In this document: positions 1 to 6,887 of the stretch, piece after piece
How the letters are laid out: each line of letters starts with the position of its first letter
Position numbering within the stretch: position 1 is the stretch's first letter
Source: an uncultured Flavobacteriales bacterium
GTDB taxonomy: Bacteria > Bacteroidota > Bacteroidia > Flavobacteriales > UBA1820
Direction: 5' to 3'
DNA: 20,974 nt
NCBI GenBank assembly: GCA_938023515.1
Contig: CALJDR010000021.1
Location: forward strand, 1-20,974
Notes under the pieces: model-generated
What the model saw: the letters and a program-made list of their open reading frames with translations, nothing else
What the model was told of the DNA's origin: nothing
Databases searched by the model: none
Made by a program: the position numbers and the translations under genes

Positions 1-37
1 CGAGTCTCGAGGGCTCGGAGATGTGTATAAGAGACAG
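1..37. other. Untrimmed Nextera sequencing adapter (artefact)
   Basis: Bases 19-37 are exactly the Nextera transposon mosaic end AGATGTGTATAAGAGACAG. Bases 4-18 match the adjoining Nextera read-2 adapter (GTCTCGTGGGCTCGG) with one mismatch at position 10. The first three bases, CGA, equal the end of the reverse complement of the index seen at the right edge. This is library-construction sequence, not genome. Any open reading frame starting here, for example a peptide beginning MCIRDS, is an artefact. Confidence 0.98.
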
Positions 38-336
38 TGAATGTACGCTTCCCAATACAGCATCTGTTCGGCACGTCCGGCCAGGGCATGCCACGGATGC
101 GGGATCAGGTCGTATGCCTGCCGCAGCGGGACAGCTTCCAATCCTTCGGGGCTGTTTCCCTCCGGAATATTTGCGGCCATGCAGGGTGTTCCTTCGTGCC
201 CGGCAAATTTTACCGGGATCGCCGCTCCTGCGGGATGTCCTTTTATATACGGTATCTTATAGGTGCTTCCGTCCTTTTTCAACATCAGTTTATCCCCCGA
301 AAATAAAAACCAATAGGCTCGTCCGTCTTTATCCAT
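38..336 (-). CDS. nudC: NAD(+) diphosphatase (NUDIX family), N-terminal part only
   Basis: Reading leftwards from an ATG at 336-334, the frame stays open for 99 codons until it runs into the adapter, so the C-terminal two thirds are missing. The visible part begins MDKDGRAYWFLFSGDKLML and ends with GRAEQMLYWEAYI. That is the N-terminal domain typical of NudC-type NADH pyrophosphatases, in which an 'LAGRA..L..W...HRFC..CG' stretch leads into the zinc ribbon and then the Nudix box. The zinc ribbon and Nudix motif would lie beyond the contig edge and cannot be checked. The family hydrolyses NAD(H) to NMN(H) and AMP in the cytoplasm, and some members remove NAD caps from RNA. A TATATTTG -7 element lies about 30 bases upstream. 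The assignment rests on the N-terminal domain alone. Confidence 0.78.
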
Positions 337-365
337 CGTTTGCTTTGCTTCTTTAAGTAGCTTTA

Positions 366-373
366 CAAATATA
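366..373 (-). promoter_or_regulatory. Probable promoter -7 element for nudC
   Basis: On the minus strand this reads TATATTTG, a match to the Bacteroidota -7 consensus TAnnTTTG, about 30 bases before the nudC ATG. No clear TTTG is seen at the -33 position. A 14-base A/T palindrome (394-407, GTTTTTTAAAAAAC) lies in that area instead. Confidence 0.55.
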
Positions 374-428
374 CGAAACGGAGCCCAGAGGATGTTTTTT
401 AAAAAACCCGGATATTTTTTAATTTTTA

Positions 429-460
429 TTTGGTTTATAAAATAAACTACTTTACATTTG
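429..460 (+). promoter_or_regulatory. Bacteroidota-type promoter for the 2TM/membrane/wHTH operon
   Basis: TTTG at 429-432, a 20-base spacer and TACATTTG at 453-460 form a textbook Bacteroidota sigma-factor promoter. It would give a leader of roughly 40 bases before the ATG at 510. It is divergent from the nudC promoter, and an A/T palindrome at 394-407 lies between the two. Confidence 0.75.
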
Positions 461-509
461 TCGTGTAGTAGAAAACAAAGCTCGGAAAATCAATCAAACA
501 AACACAGTC

Positions 510-917
510 ATGGAAAATACAACTTATCGGGAACCGTCCCAAACCGGACAACGCCTCAGGCGGAATATCGCCAGATATCTGGTCATTTGCTCGTTCCTCA
601 CGGCACTCAACCTCTTTACCGGAGGCGATCTTTGGGTGTTGTGGGTATGGAGCTGTTGGGGGCTCGCCCTGATCCTGCAAGCCATTCTTAATTTTATCCC
701 TGCTCTGGCTGAAGGAGAACAATGTGATACCGACCCCCGCCGGTCGTTCTACAAACACCTGTGTACTTATGTTTTTGTCATGGGTATGCTGGCATTGGTC
801 AACTACCTGTACACTCCGTCTTATCCGTGGGTGCTTTGGCCGGCCGCCGGATGGGGCCTTGGCCTGGCTTTGCAGGGAATAGATGTGTTTATCCCGAAAA
901 ACAATCCCGTAAAATAA
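510..917 (+). CDS. Small membrane protein with two 2TM-like repeats
   Basis: A 135-residue protein with four predicted membrane helices (about 20-37, 42-63, 84-101 and 106-127). The C-terminal half (RRSFYKHLCTYVF, then WVLWPAAGWGLGLALQG) fits the 2TM domain common in Bacteroidota, with its W-x-WP...GWG-x-GL pattern. The N-terminal half (RRNIARYLVI, then LWVLWVWSCWGLALILQAI) follows the same pattern, so the protein looks like an internal duplication of one domain. No catalytic residues are apparent. It is the first gene of a tight operon with a second membrane protein 16 bases downstream and a winged-helix regulator. In other proteins the 2TM domain often accompanies sensory or regulatory modules, so a role in membrane sensing is plausible but unproven. 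Confidence 0.8.
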   Translation: MENTTYREPSQTGQRLRRNIARYLVICSFLTALNLFTGGDLWVLWVWSCWGLALILQAILNFIPALAEGEQCDTDPRRSFYKHLCTYVFVMGMLALVNYLYTPSYPWVLWPAAGWGLGLALQGIDVFIPKNNPVK

Positions 918-933
918 ACCCTTTCGAATAATC

Positions 934-1518
934 ATGGAAGACAAAAAACTAAATTCTCAGGAAAGTATCGATCTGATATCCCGGATGATACGAAATACGC
1001 AGAACAACCTGCAAAAAAATGCAGGATCGTACAGTATTTTTTGGGGCTATGTGACCCTCGTGGTTTCCCTGGCCGATTATTTCCTTTTGACGACCACCGG
1101 GGACTACTGGGTCCATTTTGTCTGGTTTGCCATACCGGTGATCGGGTTTCCATTGTCGTTTATTTTAAGGCGTCGTTTAGGCCCGGTTTCCGTCCGTACA
1201 TTTGTCGATGTAGTTACGTATAAATTATGGATCCCGCTGGCAGTAGCGCTTTGTACTTTTCCTTTCGTCACCGGATCCCGGGCGCTGACCGTCGTGTTGA
1301 TGCTGATAAGCCTGGGCATTGCCCAGACGGGCCTTATCGTAAAATATCCGGTATTCACCGTTGCCGGTTTCATTGGTCTGGCCGCCGCATTAGCACTGTT
1401 GTTCATCGGCGGGCCGGGTCAGATCTTGGTATTCGCCTTTTTCAGCGTCGTCGTGCTGATAATACCGGGCCATATACTGAACCATAAAGCCGCAAGAGAA
1501 CATGTTCAGAGGGCTTGA
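934..1518 (+). CDS. Six-helix integral membrane protein of unknown function
   Basis: A 194-residue protein with a polar N-terminus rich in N and Q (residues 1-30, ESIDLISRMIRNTQNNLQKN) followed by about six hydrophobic helices (about 33-53, 59-78, 97-113, 116-134, 139-158 and 162-183). I recognise this general type as a Bacteroidota hypothetical protein often found with a small winged-helix regulator. I know of no assigned function and see no transport or enzyme motif. It starts 16 bases after the upstream 2TM gene. Its last 17 bases overlap the start of the regulator gene, which points to translational coupling. The amphipathic N-terminal segment could contact the regulator, but that is inference. 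Confidence 0.75.
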   Translation: MEDKKLNSQESIDLISRMIRNTQNNLQKNAGSYSIFWGYVTLVVSLADYFLLTTTGDYWVHFVWFAIPVIGFPLSFILRRRLGPVSVRTFVDVVTYKLWIPLAVALCTFPFVTGSRALTVVLMLISLGIAQTGLIVKYPVFTVAGFIGLAAALALLFIGGPGQILVFAFFSVVVLIIPGHILNHKAAREHVQRA

Positions 1519-1813
1519 TCCGCTGTTGCATTCGGAACTGCGCCTGGCGGTAGTATCCATCCTGATAGGGGTGGAGAGTGCCGATTTTTCCTACCTCAAG
1601 GAGCAGACGGGCGCTACTTCCGGGAACCTGTCGGTACAGATCGACAAACTCTCGCAGGCCGGATACCTCGAAGTCGAAAAGACCTTCCGGGGAAAAATGC
1701 CGCGCACCGTGCTGCGGATTACCAATCAGGGGCGGGAAGCCTTTGTCCGGTATGTGGAAGCACTGAAAGACTATATCGGACCGCCCGGAACTCCCGGAGG
1801 TGTAAAACCCTGA
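1502..1813 (+). CDS. Winged-helix transcriptional regulator (HTH_34 type)
   Basis: A 103-residue cytoplasmic protein consisting almost entirely of one winged-helix DNA-binding domain. The N-terminal LHSELRLAVVSIL helix leads into FSYLKEQTGATSGNLSVQIDKL as the helix-turn-helix. The wing follows as GYLEVEKTFRGKMPRTVLRIT, and the last helix is GREAFVRYVEALKDYI. This matches the MarR/ArsR-like HTH_34 family. There is no ligand-binding domain, so the signal probably comes from partners, plausibly the two membrane proteins encoded upstream. The ATG at 1502 lies inside the preceding gene (17-base overlap). The operon ends at the hairpin at 1833-1866. Confidence 0.85.
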   Translation: MFRGLDPLLHSELRLAVVSILIGVESADFSYLKEQTGATSGNLSVQIDKLSQAGYLEVEKTFRGKMPRTVLRITNQGREAFVRYVEALKDYIGPPGTPGGVKP

Positions 1814-1832
1814 TGAAATAATAGGCTATAGA

Positions 1833-1866
1833 AACGGGCGCTGTCATTTAAATGACAGCGCCCGTT
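1833..1866. terminator. Bidirectional terminator, perfect 34-base palindrome
   Basis: AACGGGCGCTGTCATTT is followed immediately by its exact reverse complement, giving a strong hairpin between the convergent regulator gene (ends 1813) and Dabb gene (ends 1889). The tail on the plus strand is T-rich but interrupted (TTCGTTTG). It probably serves both genes. Confidence 0.8.
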
Positions 1867-1888
1867 CGTTTGCCGGTCGAATAATCGT

Positions 1889-2179
1889 TTATACCTCGTA
1901 ATCGACCACCGTGCGGATGGTGATCAGCGGCTTGAACCACTCAAGGAAAGCCAGGTGCACCGGGTGTACGGCATAATCCTGCAGGCCAGCCCGGTCGTCG
2001 AATGCGGAAGTGAGCACCAGGTCGGCCGAAGGATTGTTTTCGGCGAAATCGATCCCCACTTCCATTGCGCGCAGCGAAGGGCATACCCCCACCATGGCCT
2101 CCAGCTCTTTTTTGGCCCGGGCCGGGGCGTCTTTTTTGGCTTCGGGCTTTAATTTGAACATGACGATGTGTTTTACCAT
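1889..2179 (-). CDS. Dabb-domain (stress-responsive alpha/beta barrel) protein
   Basis: A 96-residue protein that begins MVKHIVMFKLKPEA, the signature opening of the Dabb family (small dimeric ferredoxin-like barrels). It then shows a typical ..SADLVLTSAFDDRAGLQDYAVHP.. central segment with the conserved Y-x-x-HP-x-H pattern (YAVHPVH), and it ends with a beta strand (IRTVVDYEV). Length matches the family. Members are implicated in stress responses, and a few catalyse cyclisation or aromatic degradation steps, so no substrate can be assigned. It is a single-gene unit, convergent with the wHTH operon and divergent from upp. Confidence 0.88.
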   Translation of the reverse strand: MVKHIVMFKLKPEAKKDAPARAKKELEAMVGVCPSLRAMEVGIDFAENNPSADLVLTSAFDDRAGLQDYAVHPVHLAFLEWFKPLITIRTVVDYEV

Positions 2180-2231
2180 TTTTTAGTTGTCTTTTTTATT
2201 GTTATTATAATTCTTCCACGGAATTAATCGT

Positions 2232-2239
2232 TAATTTTG
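2232..2239 (+). promoter_or_regulatory. Probable -7 element for upp
   Basis: TAATTTTG matches TAnnTTTG and lies 30 bases before the upp ATG. The -33 element is not obvious. The Dabb gene reads away on the other strand within the same A/T-rich 90-base gap. Confidence 0.55.
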
Positions 2240-2269
2240 TTTTCGTGATAAAACGATAGCTAATATACG

Positions 2270-2926
2270 ATGAAAATACACGACTTCAGCCACGAAAAAT
2301 CGATTTTGAGCACCTATATCGCACAATTGCGCAATGTAGAAAAACAGAAGGACCGGATGCGCTTCCGCCAGAACCTCTGCCGCATCGGGGAGATACTGGG
2401 CTATGAGTTGTCCAAGACCCTTGCTTACGATTGCCGCGACGTAACGACGCCCTTGGGGACGAAATGCTGTGCTACGCAAAAGGACGAGGTCGTGATCTGT
2501 TCCATCCTGCGCGCCGGGCTGCCCTTGCACAACGGCTTGCTCCACTGTTTCGACGATGCGGAAAACACGTTCATTTCGGCCTACCGCCGGCACCAGGAGG
2601 GTTCGCATGAATTCGACATCGTAGTCGAATACCTCGCCTCCCCTTCTATCGAAGGAAAAGTACTGGTCATTGCCGACCCGATGCTGGCCACCGGATCATC
2701 CATCATGGCAGTGTTCGAAGCGCTGAAAAAACGGGGGACGCCCAAGAGCATCCATGTAGTTTCGGTGATCGGTTCTACGCTGGGTGTGGAGAATATTGCA
2801 GATTTCTTTGCGTCGTACGATTCCCAAATGTGGATCGCGACTGTGGACGATGGGTTGAACGACGACAAATATATCGTGCCGGGCTTGGGCGATGCGGGCG
2901 ACCTGGCATTCGGGGAAAAACTATAA
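2270..2926 (+). CDS. upp: Uracil phosphoribosyltransferase
   Basis: A 218-residue cytoplasmic enzyme that converts uracil and PRPP into UMP and diphosphate (pyrimidine salvage). Visible signatures are the ICSILRAGLPLHNGLL segment at about 77-92, the PRPP-binding loop VLVIADPMLATGSS at 131-144, and the C-terminal uracil-binding region DDGLNDDKYIVPGLGDAGD at about 193-211. Length is close to the usual 208-220 residues and no key motif is missing. The ATG at 2270 follows a -7 promoter element and starts the protein at the expected place. It is a single-gene unit bounded by the strong hairpin at 2953-2985. UMP kinase and other pyrimidine genes are not in this window. Confidence 0.95.
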   Translation: MKIHDFSHEKSILSTYIAQLRNVEKQKDRMRFRQNLCRIGEILGYELSKTLAYDCRDVTTPLGTKCCATQKDEVVICSILRAGLPLHNGLLHCFDDAENTFISAYRRHQEGSHEFDIVVEYLASPSIEGKVLVIADPMLATGSSIMAVFEALKKRGTPKSIHVVSVIGSTLGVENIADFFASYDSQMWIATVDDGLNDDKYIVPGLGDAGDLAFGEKL

Positions 2927-2952
2927 GAAGAGAAATATTTTTCGATACCATC

Positions 2953-2985
2953 AAAAAGGGCGCGGCTGAAAGCCGCGCCCTTTTT
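2953..2985. terminator. Bidirectional rho-independent terminator
   Basis: A perfect 15-base-pair stem (A5 GGGCGCGGCT / AGCCGCGCCC T5) with a GAA loop has A and T tracts on either side, so it is a classical intrinsic terminator on both strands. It serves upp (plus) and the hexosaminidase gene (minus). Confidence 0.92.
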
Positions 2986-3006
2986 GAGGATTGCCCGTCC
3001 GGGAAA

Positions 3007-4638
3007 TTACCGGGTGGTAGGGTCGTAATATTTCACGTCGTACATCCGGAAGAATGCATCCGAGAAGCGGGCACCCCACAGGTCGTACCGTTCGAACTGG
3101 TCGGGCATTTTCCGCAGGAAATTATTCCAGTCCTTTTTGTCCGGCTGGGACCATTCGTTTTCCGACAGGGCGGAAAGCCGTGGGAAGAGGGCCGTTTCCA
3201 GTTTGCTCGTGGTGGGATAGTACTCCGTCCACAGGCAGGCTTGTGCGCCGATGATGTTCTTTGCCTGCTCGGGGGTGAGCTCTTCGGGGATAATATTGTA
3301 GTTATACACCTTATCCAGCGGCAGATAACCCTGATGGGCTACCTGGGTCTGGTTGCGGGACTGCATATTGTTGTAATAGGAGAATCCCGATGGGGTCATG
3401 ATCACGCGGTGTCCCGATTTGGCAGCCGTAATACCTCCGCTTGTTCCCTGCCAGCTCATCACCATGGCGTCCGGGGCCAAACCGCCCTCGAGGATCTCGT
3501 TCCAACCCACGACCGTCTTTCCTTTTTTGGTGATCACGTCGCCTACATAGTGGATAAAATAGCTCTGGAGTTCCTCTTCGTTTTTCAGGTTGTGTTCTTT
3601 CATGAACTGCTGGGCCTGTTCGGACTCTTTCCACCATTTCTTGGCACATTCGTCGCCGCCTACATGGATGTACTGCCCGGGGAAAATGTCGCACAGCTCC
3701 GAAAATACGTCAGTCAAAAAAGCAAATACTTCCGGCTTGGGAGCCAGCACGTTGTTGAATTTGTTGTAAATACCCCAAGTCTGGGCGGCTTTGTGTTCCT
3801 TGTCCGGCTCGGTGCTGAACTCCGGGTGTACGGCCAGCACAGCCATGCAGTGCCCCGGGATGTCTATCTCGGGAATGACAGTGATATAACGGTCGGCGGC
3901 GTATTTCACCACCTCCAGGGCTTGTTCCTGCGTGTAGTATCCACCGTAGGGGCGTGCCTTATACGTGCCCGGATAGAGACCGAGTATCTCGCCTTCGCGG
4001 GTCGAACCTTCTTGCGTGAGCTCCGGATGGGATTTCATTTCCAGACGCCACGCCTGGTCATCGGTCAGGTGCCAGTGGAAATAATTCATCTTGTGCATCG
4101 CCAGGTAGTCGATGTATTTTTTGACGTATTCGACGGGGAAGAAGTGGCGCACCACGTCCATATGCATTCCCCGGTATTCGAAACGAGGATAGTCCTTTAT
4201 CTCCACCGCCCCGATGATAGGCAGGATGCCGGCGCGGGTGGGCAGGAGCTGGATGAGGGTCTGCATGCCGTAGAAGACACCCGGGCCGTCGTTCCCTTTT
4301 ATCACGATCTTTTCCGGAGAGACTTTCAGGGTATAGCCGCCCGATATTTCCTTGTTCTTTTCATGGGACAGCACGATGATGTCGTCGCCCGTATCTTTCT
4401 TGGCCATGGCCAGCTCGTAGCCGAAATGGCGGTTGAAGTAATCAATGAAGTATTTCGCCGATTTTTCCGCTTCCTTGTCGGAGGCGTATATGCGCGTGGC
4501 ACGCGAAATGGTGAACTGGCCTTCGGACTGTTTTACTTCCACAGGCTCCGGGATGATGCTCAGCGGGGCAGGCTTGCTCCCTTGCGCGGATACCGCGGCC
4601 GCCAGCAGCATAAAAAAGCTTAGAATAGTAGTACGCAT
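3007..4638 (-). CDS. Secreted beta-N-acetylhexosaminidase, GH20
   Basis: A 543-residue exo-glycosidase that removes terminal N-acetylglucosamine or N-acetylgalactosamine from glycans. The ATG at 4638 is chosen because it starts a signal peptide (MRTTILSFFMLLAAAVSAQG). An in-frame extension upstream to 4866 would run across the promoter and the divergent gene. Residues about 24-145 form the GH20b N-terminal domain and about 150-500 the catalytic barrel. Visible there are YRGMHMDVVRHFFP, HWHLTDDQAWRLE (188-200), the catalytic pair Asp329-Glu330 in HVGGDECAKKWW, and the substrate-binding tryptophans in VMSWQG and LWTEYY. There is no lipobox cysteine, so it is probably periplasmic or secreted. 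It is a single-gene unit divergent from mvaD. In gut Bacteroidota such enzymes act on mucin, N-glycan or peptidoglycan-derived sugars; the exact substrate is not evident. Confidence 0.95.
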   Translation of the reverse strand: MRTTILSFFMLLAAAVSAQGSKPAPLSIIPEPVEVKQSEGQFTISRATRIYASDKEAEKSAKYFIDYFNRHFGYELAMAKKDTGDDIIVLSHEKNKEISGGYTLKVSPEKIVIKGNDGPGVFYGMQTLIQLLPTRAGILPIIGAVEIKDYPRFEYRGMHMDVVRHFFPVEYVKKYIDYLAMHKMNYFHWHLTDDQAWRLEMKSHPELTQEGSTREGEILGLYPGTYKARPYGGYYTQEQALEVVKYAADRYITVIPEIDIPGHCMAVLAVHPEFSTEPDKEHKAAQTWGIYNKFNNVLAPKPEVFAFLTDVFSELCDIFPGQYIHVGGDECAKKWWKESEQAQQFMKEHNLKNEEELQSYFIHYVGDVITKKGKTVVGWNEILEGGLAPDAMVMSWQGTSGGITAAKSGHRVIMTPSGFSYYNNMQSRNQTQVAHQGYLPLDKVYNYNIIPEELTPEQAKNIIGAQACLWTEYYPTTSKLETALFPRLSALSENEWSQPDKKDWNNFLRKMPDQFERYDLWGARFSDAFFRMYDVKYYDPTTR

Positions 4639-4694
4639 GTTTAGAATTGTTTTTTGTGTGTATGGGGGTGATATGAAATTCACGACACTTCTTG

Positions 4695-4730
4695 CAAAGA
4701 TAGTCGATAAATCGGTTTTCGCGGCAAATA
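4695..4730 (-). promoter_or_regulatory. Probable promoter for the GH20 gene
   Basis: On the minus strand TATTTG (4725-4730) lies 22 bases before TATCTTTG (4695-4702), a perfect TAnnTTTG -7 element with a slightly long spacer. The leader would be about 50 bases. It sits back to back with the mvaD -7 element at 4734-4741. Confidence 0.65.
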
Positions 4731-4733
4731 CCG

Positions 4734-4741
4734 TATCTTTG
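4734..4741 (+). promoter_or_regulatory. Probable -7 element for mvaD
   Basis: TATCTTTG matches TAnnTTTG exactly. Transcription would begin near 4748, which argues for the ATG at 4772 over the in-frame GTG at 4748 as the mvaD start. No clear -33 TTTG is seen. Confidence 0.65.
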
Positions 4742-4771
4742 CCCATAGTGAAAACACAAAAAAATATCCGG

Positions 4772-5845
4772 ATGTTAAATCCTGCCGACATACAACCCGT
4801 TTCCGGGGATTTCACCTGCCGATGGACCAGCCCTTCGAACATAGCTATCGTCAAATACTGGGGCAAAAAGGACGGTCAACTCCCGGCCAACCCTTCCGTG
4901 AGTTTTACCCTCGACGCCTGCCGTACCGATACCTCCCTGAAAGTAAAAACCCGGGAAGATCGGAACAGTAAATACGCTGTCGAAGTGTATCTGGACGGGG
5001 AAGAAAAGCCCTCCTTCGTGCCTAAGATAGAACAGTTCTTCGACCGGATAGCACCGTATGCCCCATATCTGGCTGATTATGCGTTCACTGTGCATACATC
5101 CAACAGTTTTCCCCATTCATCGGGCATCGCCTCGTCCGCTTCGGGGATGAGTGCGCTGGCCGTTTGCCTGGTGGACTTTGAAAATGCCTGCGGGGCGGAT
5201 TATACGCCGGACGAATTCCTGCGCCGGGCTTCTTTTTATGCCCGTTTGGGTTCCGGGAGTGCCTCACGGAGTATCTACGGAGGAGCGGTCGCCTGGGGAG
5301 AATCCCCTGCTATTCCCGGTTCTTCGAATCTTTACGCTGTGCCGCTGCCGCCGGAGAATATCCATCCGGTGTTCCGCGATTTCCGCGATATTGTCCTATT
5401 GGTGGAAAAAGGCAGCAAGAGCGTATCGAGCAGCGCCGGCCACGCTTTAATGAAAGGACATCCGTTCGCACCTGCCCGCTTTTCACAGGCCGGGGAACAT
5501 ACGGCAAAACTGTTGGATATTCTGCGGGGCGGCGAAGTACAGGATTTCGGGGCGCTGGCCGAAAGCGAAGCCCTGACCCTGCACGCGATGATGATGACGG
5601 CTGATCCATACTATATACTTTTCAAACCGGCTACCCTGCAGGCCCTGCAAAAAGTCTGGGATTTCCGCCGGGAAACGGGACAGCCGCTCTATTTTACCCT
5701 CGATGCGGGAGCCAACGTCCATCTCCTGTATCCTGCAGAGGCCGAAAATACCATCCGCCAATTCATTGCCGATGAGCTTTCTCCTTTGAGCGGCGGCAGT
5801 TTTATAGACGACCGGGTAGGCACGGGGCCCCGGAAAATAGGATAA
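4772..5845 (+). CDS. mvaD: Diphosphomevalonate decarboxylase (mevalonate pathway)
   Basis: A 357-residue GHMP-kinase-fold enzyme that converts mevalonate diphosphate and ATP to isopentenyl diphosphate, CO2, ADP and phosphate. Conserved landmarks from the ATG at 4772 are SPSNIAIVKYWGKKD (20-34), the ATP loop PHSSGIASSASG (114-125), GSGSASRSIYGG with the conserved Arg166, and TLDAGANVH with the putative catalytic Asp311. All key residues are present, which favours a true decarboxylase over the related mevalonate 3-kinases. The open frame extends upstream to 4445, but that part overlaps the GH20 gene and its promoter. The TATCTTTG element at 4734 makes 4772 the best start. No other mevalonate-pathway gene is in the window. 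Use of this pathway is a taxonomic clue because many Bacteroidales use the MEP pathway. Confidence 0.93.
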   Translation: MLNPADIQPVSGDFTCRWTSPSNIAIVKYWGKKDGQLPANPSVSFTLDACRTDTSLKVKTREDRNSKYAVEVYLDGEEKPSFVPKIEQFFDRIAPYAPYLADYAFTVHTSNSFPHSSGIASSASGMSALAVCLVDFENACGADYTPDEFLRRASFYARLGSGSASRSIYGGAVAWGESPAIPGSSNLYAVPLPPENIHPVFRDFRDIVLLVEKGSKSVSSSAGHALMKGHPFAPARFSQAGEHTAKLLDILRGGEVQDFGALAESEALTLHAMMMTADPYYILFKPATLQALQKVWDFRRETGQPLYFTLDAGANVHLLYPAEAENTIRQFIADELSPLSGGSFIDDRVGTGPRKIG

Positions 5846-5901
5846 AGTTTTTCCCGCTCCTTTCTCTGCAGTCCAAAAGGCCGGGGAGGGTGGATTATTA
5901 T

Positions 5902-5919
5902 CGATTTTCAATAAAATCG
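5902..5919 (+). terminator. Weak hairpin after mvaD, possible terminator
   Basis: CGATTTT and AAAATCG pair around a CAAT loop, followed by CTGATTTTTAA. The stem is only seven base pairs and A/T-rich, so termination is uncertain. It is the only hairpin noted between mvaD and the next promoter. Confidence 0.4.
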
Positions 5920-5964
5920 CTGATTTTTAACAGGTTATTTTAATTTTTTAAGTTTTATTATCCT

Positions 5965-5972
5965 TAATTTTG
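5965..5972 (+). promoter_or_regulatory. Probable -7 element for the META lipoprotein gene
   Basis: TAATTTTG matches TAnnTTTG and lies 45 bases before the ATG at 6018, in an A/T-rich stretch. The -33 element is unclear. Confidence 0.55.
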
Positions 5973-6017
5973 CATTAATCAAAACAACCGGAACTTAAAA
6001 CCAAATAAAATAAAGTC

Positions 6018-6848
6018 ATGAAAAAAGCATTTTTATCCTTAGGGATCGTCTGCATGGGGCTGTTCGTGTTCTCGTGCGGCACTACGAAAAAAGCGATGAG
6101 CCCTGCCGAACTCGACGGGCAGTGGAACATCGTGGAAGTGAACGGTAAAGCTATCGAAAAGGGCGAAATGCCTGCCCCGTTCATCGGGTTCGACTTTGCG
6201 CAGAAGCGTATTTTCGGCAACAGCGGATGCAACCGGATGATGGGCACTTTCGAAGCCGATACGCTGACCCCCGGAAAACTTTCTTTCGGCCCTATCGCCG
6301 GCACCCGCATGGCCTGCCCCGATATGACGACCGAACAGAGCATCCTGGATGCCCTTTCCCAGGTAAAATCGTATGAATCGGTGGCGTGCCCGAAAGATCC
6401 TGAAGCTCCCTGCAAAATAGCCTTGTGCGACCAGGGAGGCAAGAAAGTTCTCGAACTTGAAAAGAAGGCCGAAGAGCCTGCCGTAACCAATGTCGACGCC
6501 CTGGACGGAACGTGGGTTATCAAGACTGTGAACGGGACTGAAGTGCCCCAGACGGAACGCCCCGCTTATCTGGGCTTTAACATTGCAGAAAAACGCGTTT
6601 ACGGCAATCCCGGCTGCAATTCGATAGGCGGTTCCCTCGAGGCCGATGTGAATAAACCGGGCGAACTGGCATTCGGCCAGATGATCTCGACTTTGATGGC
6701 CTGCCCGAACATGGAAACCGAGAGCGCTGTGCTCAAGGCCCTGAACGAAGTCAAATCTTTCAAGATCACCGGCGAACAGCTGGCCCTGTACGATGCGGGA
6801 GGTACGGAAGTGATCACGCTGCAAAAAGACCTGACCTTGGGCGAATAA
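6018..6848 (+). CDS. Lipoprotein with two tandem META (HslJ-like) domains
   Basis: A 276-residue predicted lipoprotein. The signal peptide ends in the lipobox LFVFSC (Cys20). Two META domains follow, at about 31-148 and 160-269. Each begins with L-D-G-x-W and contains a G-x-GCN-x-x-x-G-x-x-EAD motif (68-80 and 197-210) and a T-x-MACP-x-M motif (97-103 and 226-232). The copies are clearly related but diverged, so this is an old internal duplication. META/HslJ domains are found in heat-shock, novobiocin-resistance and secreted envelope proteins; their biochemical role is poorly known. The first domain has extra cysteines (124, 132 and 137), which could form disulfides after export. The gene is monocistronic, with its own promoter and the hairpin at 6888-6920. 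Confidence 0.88.
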   Translation: MKKAFLSLGIVCMGLFVFSCGTTKKAMSPAELDGQWNIVEVNGKAIEKGEMPAPFIGFDFAQKRIFGNSGCNRMMGTFEADTLTPGKLSFGPIAGTRMACPDMTTEQSILDALSQVKSYESVACPKDPEAPCKIALCDQGGKKVLELEKKAEEPAVTNVDALDGTWVIKTVNGTEVPQTERPAYLGFNIAEKRVYGNPGCNSIGGSLEADVNKPGELAFGQMISTLMACPNMETESAVLKALNEVKSFKITGEQLALYDAGGTEVITLQKDLTLGE

Positions 6849-6887
6849 ACCCACAGGTGTCATAAAAGAACGACCGGCATACCGGTA

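Noticed and set aside
21..356. Open frames starting in or next to the left adapter
   Set aside because: The first begins with adapter translation (MCIRDS). The genuine gene is nudC on the other strand.
2830..4623. A 597-codon open frame on the plus strand opposite the GH20 gene
   Set aside because: The minus-strand gene has full GH20 motifs and a signal peptide. The opposite frame has low-complexity V/F/H/G-rich sequence typical of antisense to GC-rich coding DNA.
4445..4771. Longer N-terminus for mvaD (to 4445) or the GTG at 4748
   Set aside because: The region overlaps the GH20 start and the promoters. The predicted transcript begins about 4748, so the ATG at 4772 is the first usable start.
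4639..4866. Longer N-terminus for the GH20 protein (to 4866)
   Set aside because: The extension runs through both divergent promoters and puts the clear signal peptide in the interior.
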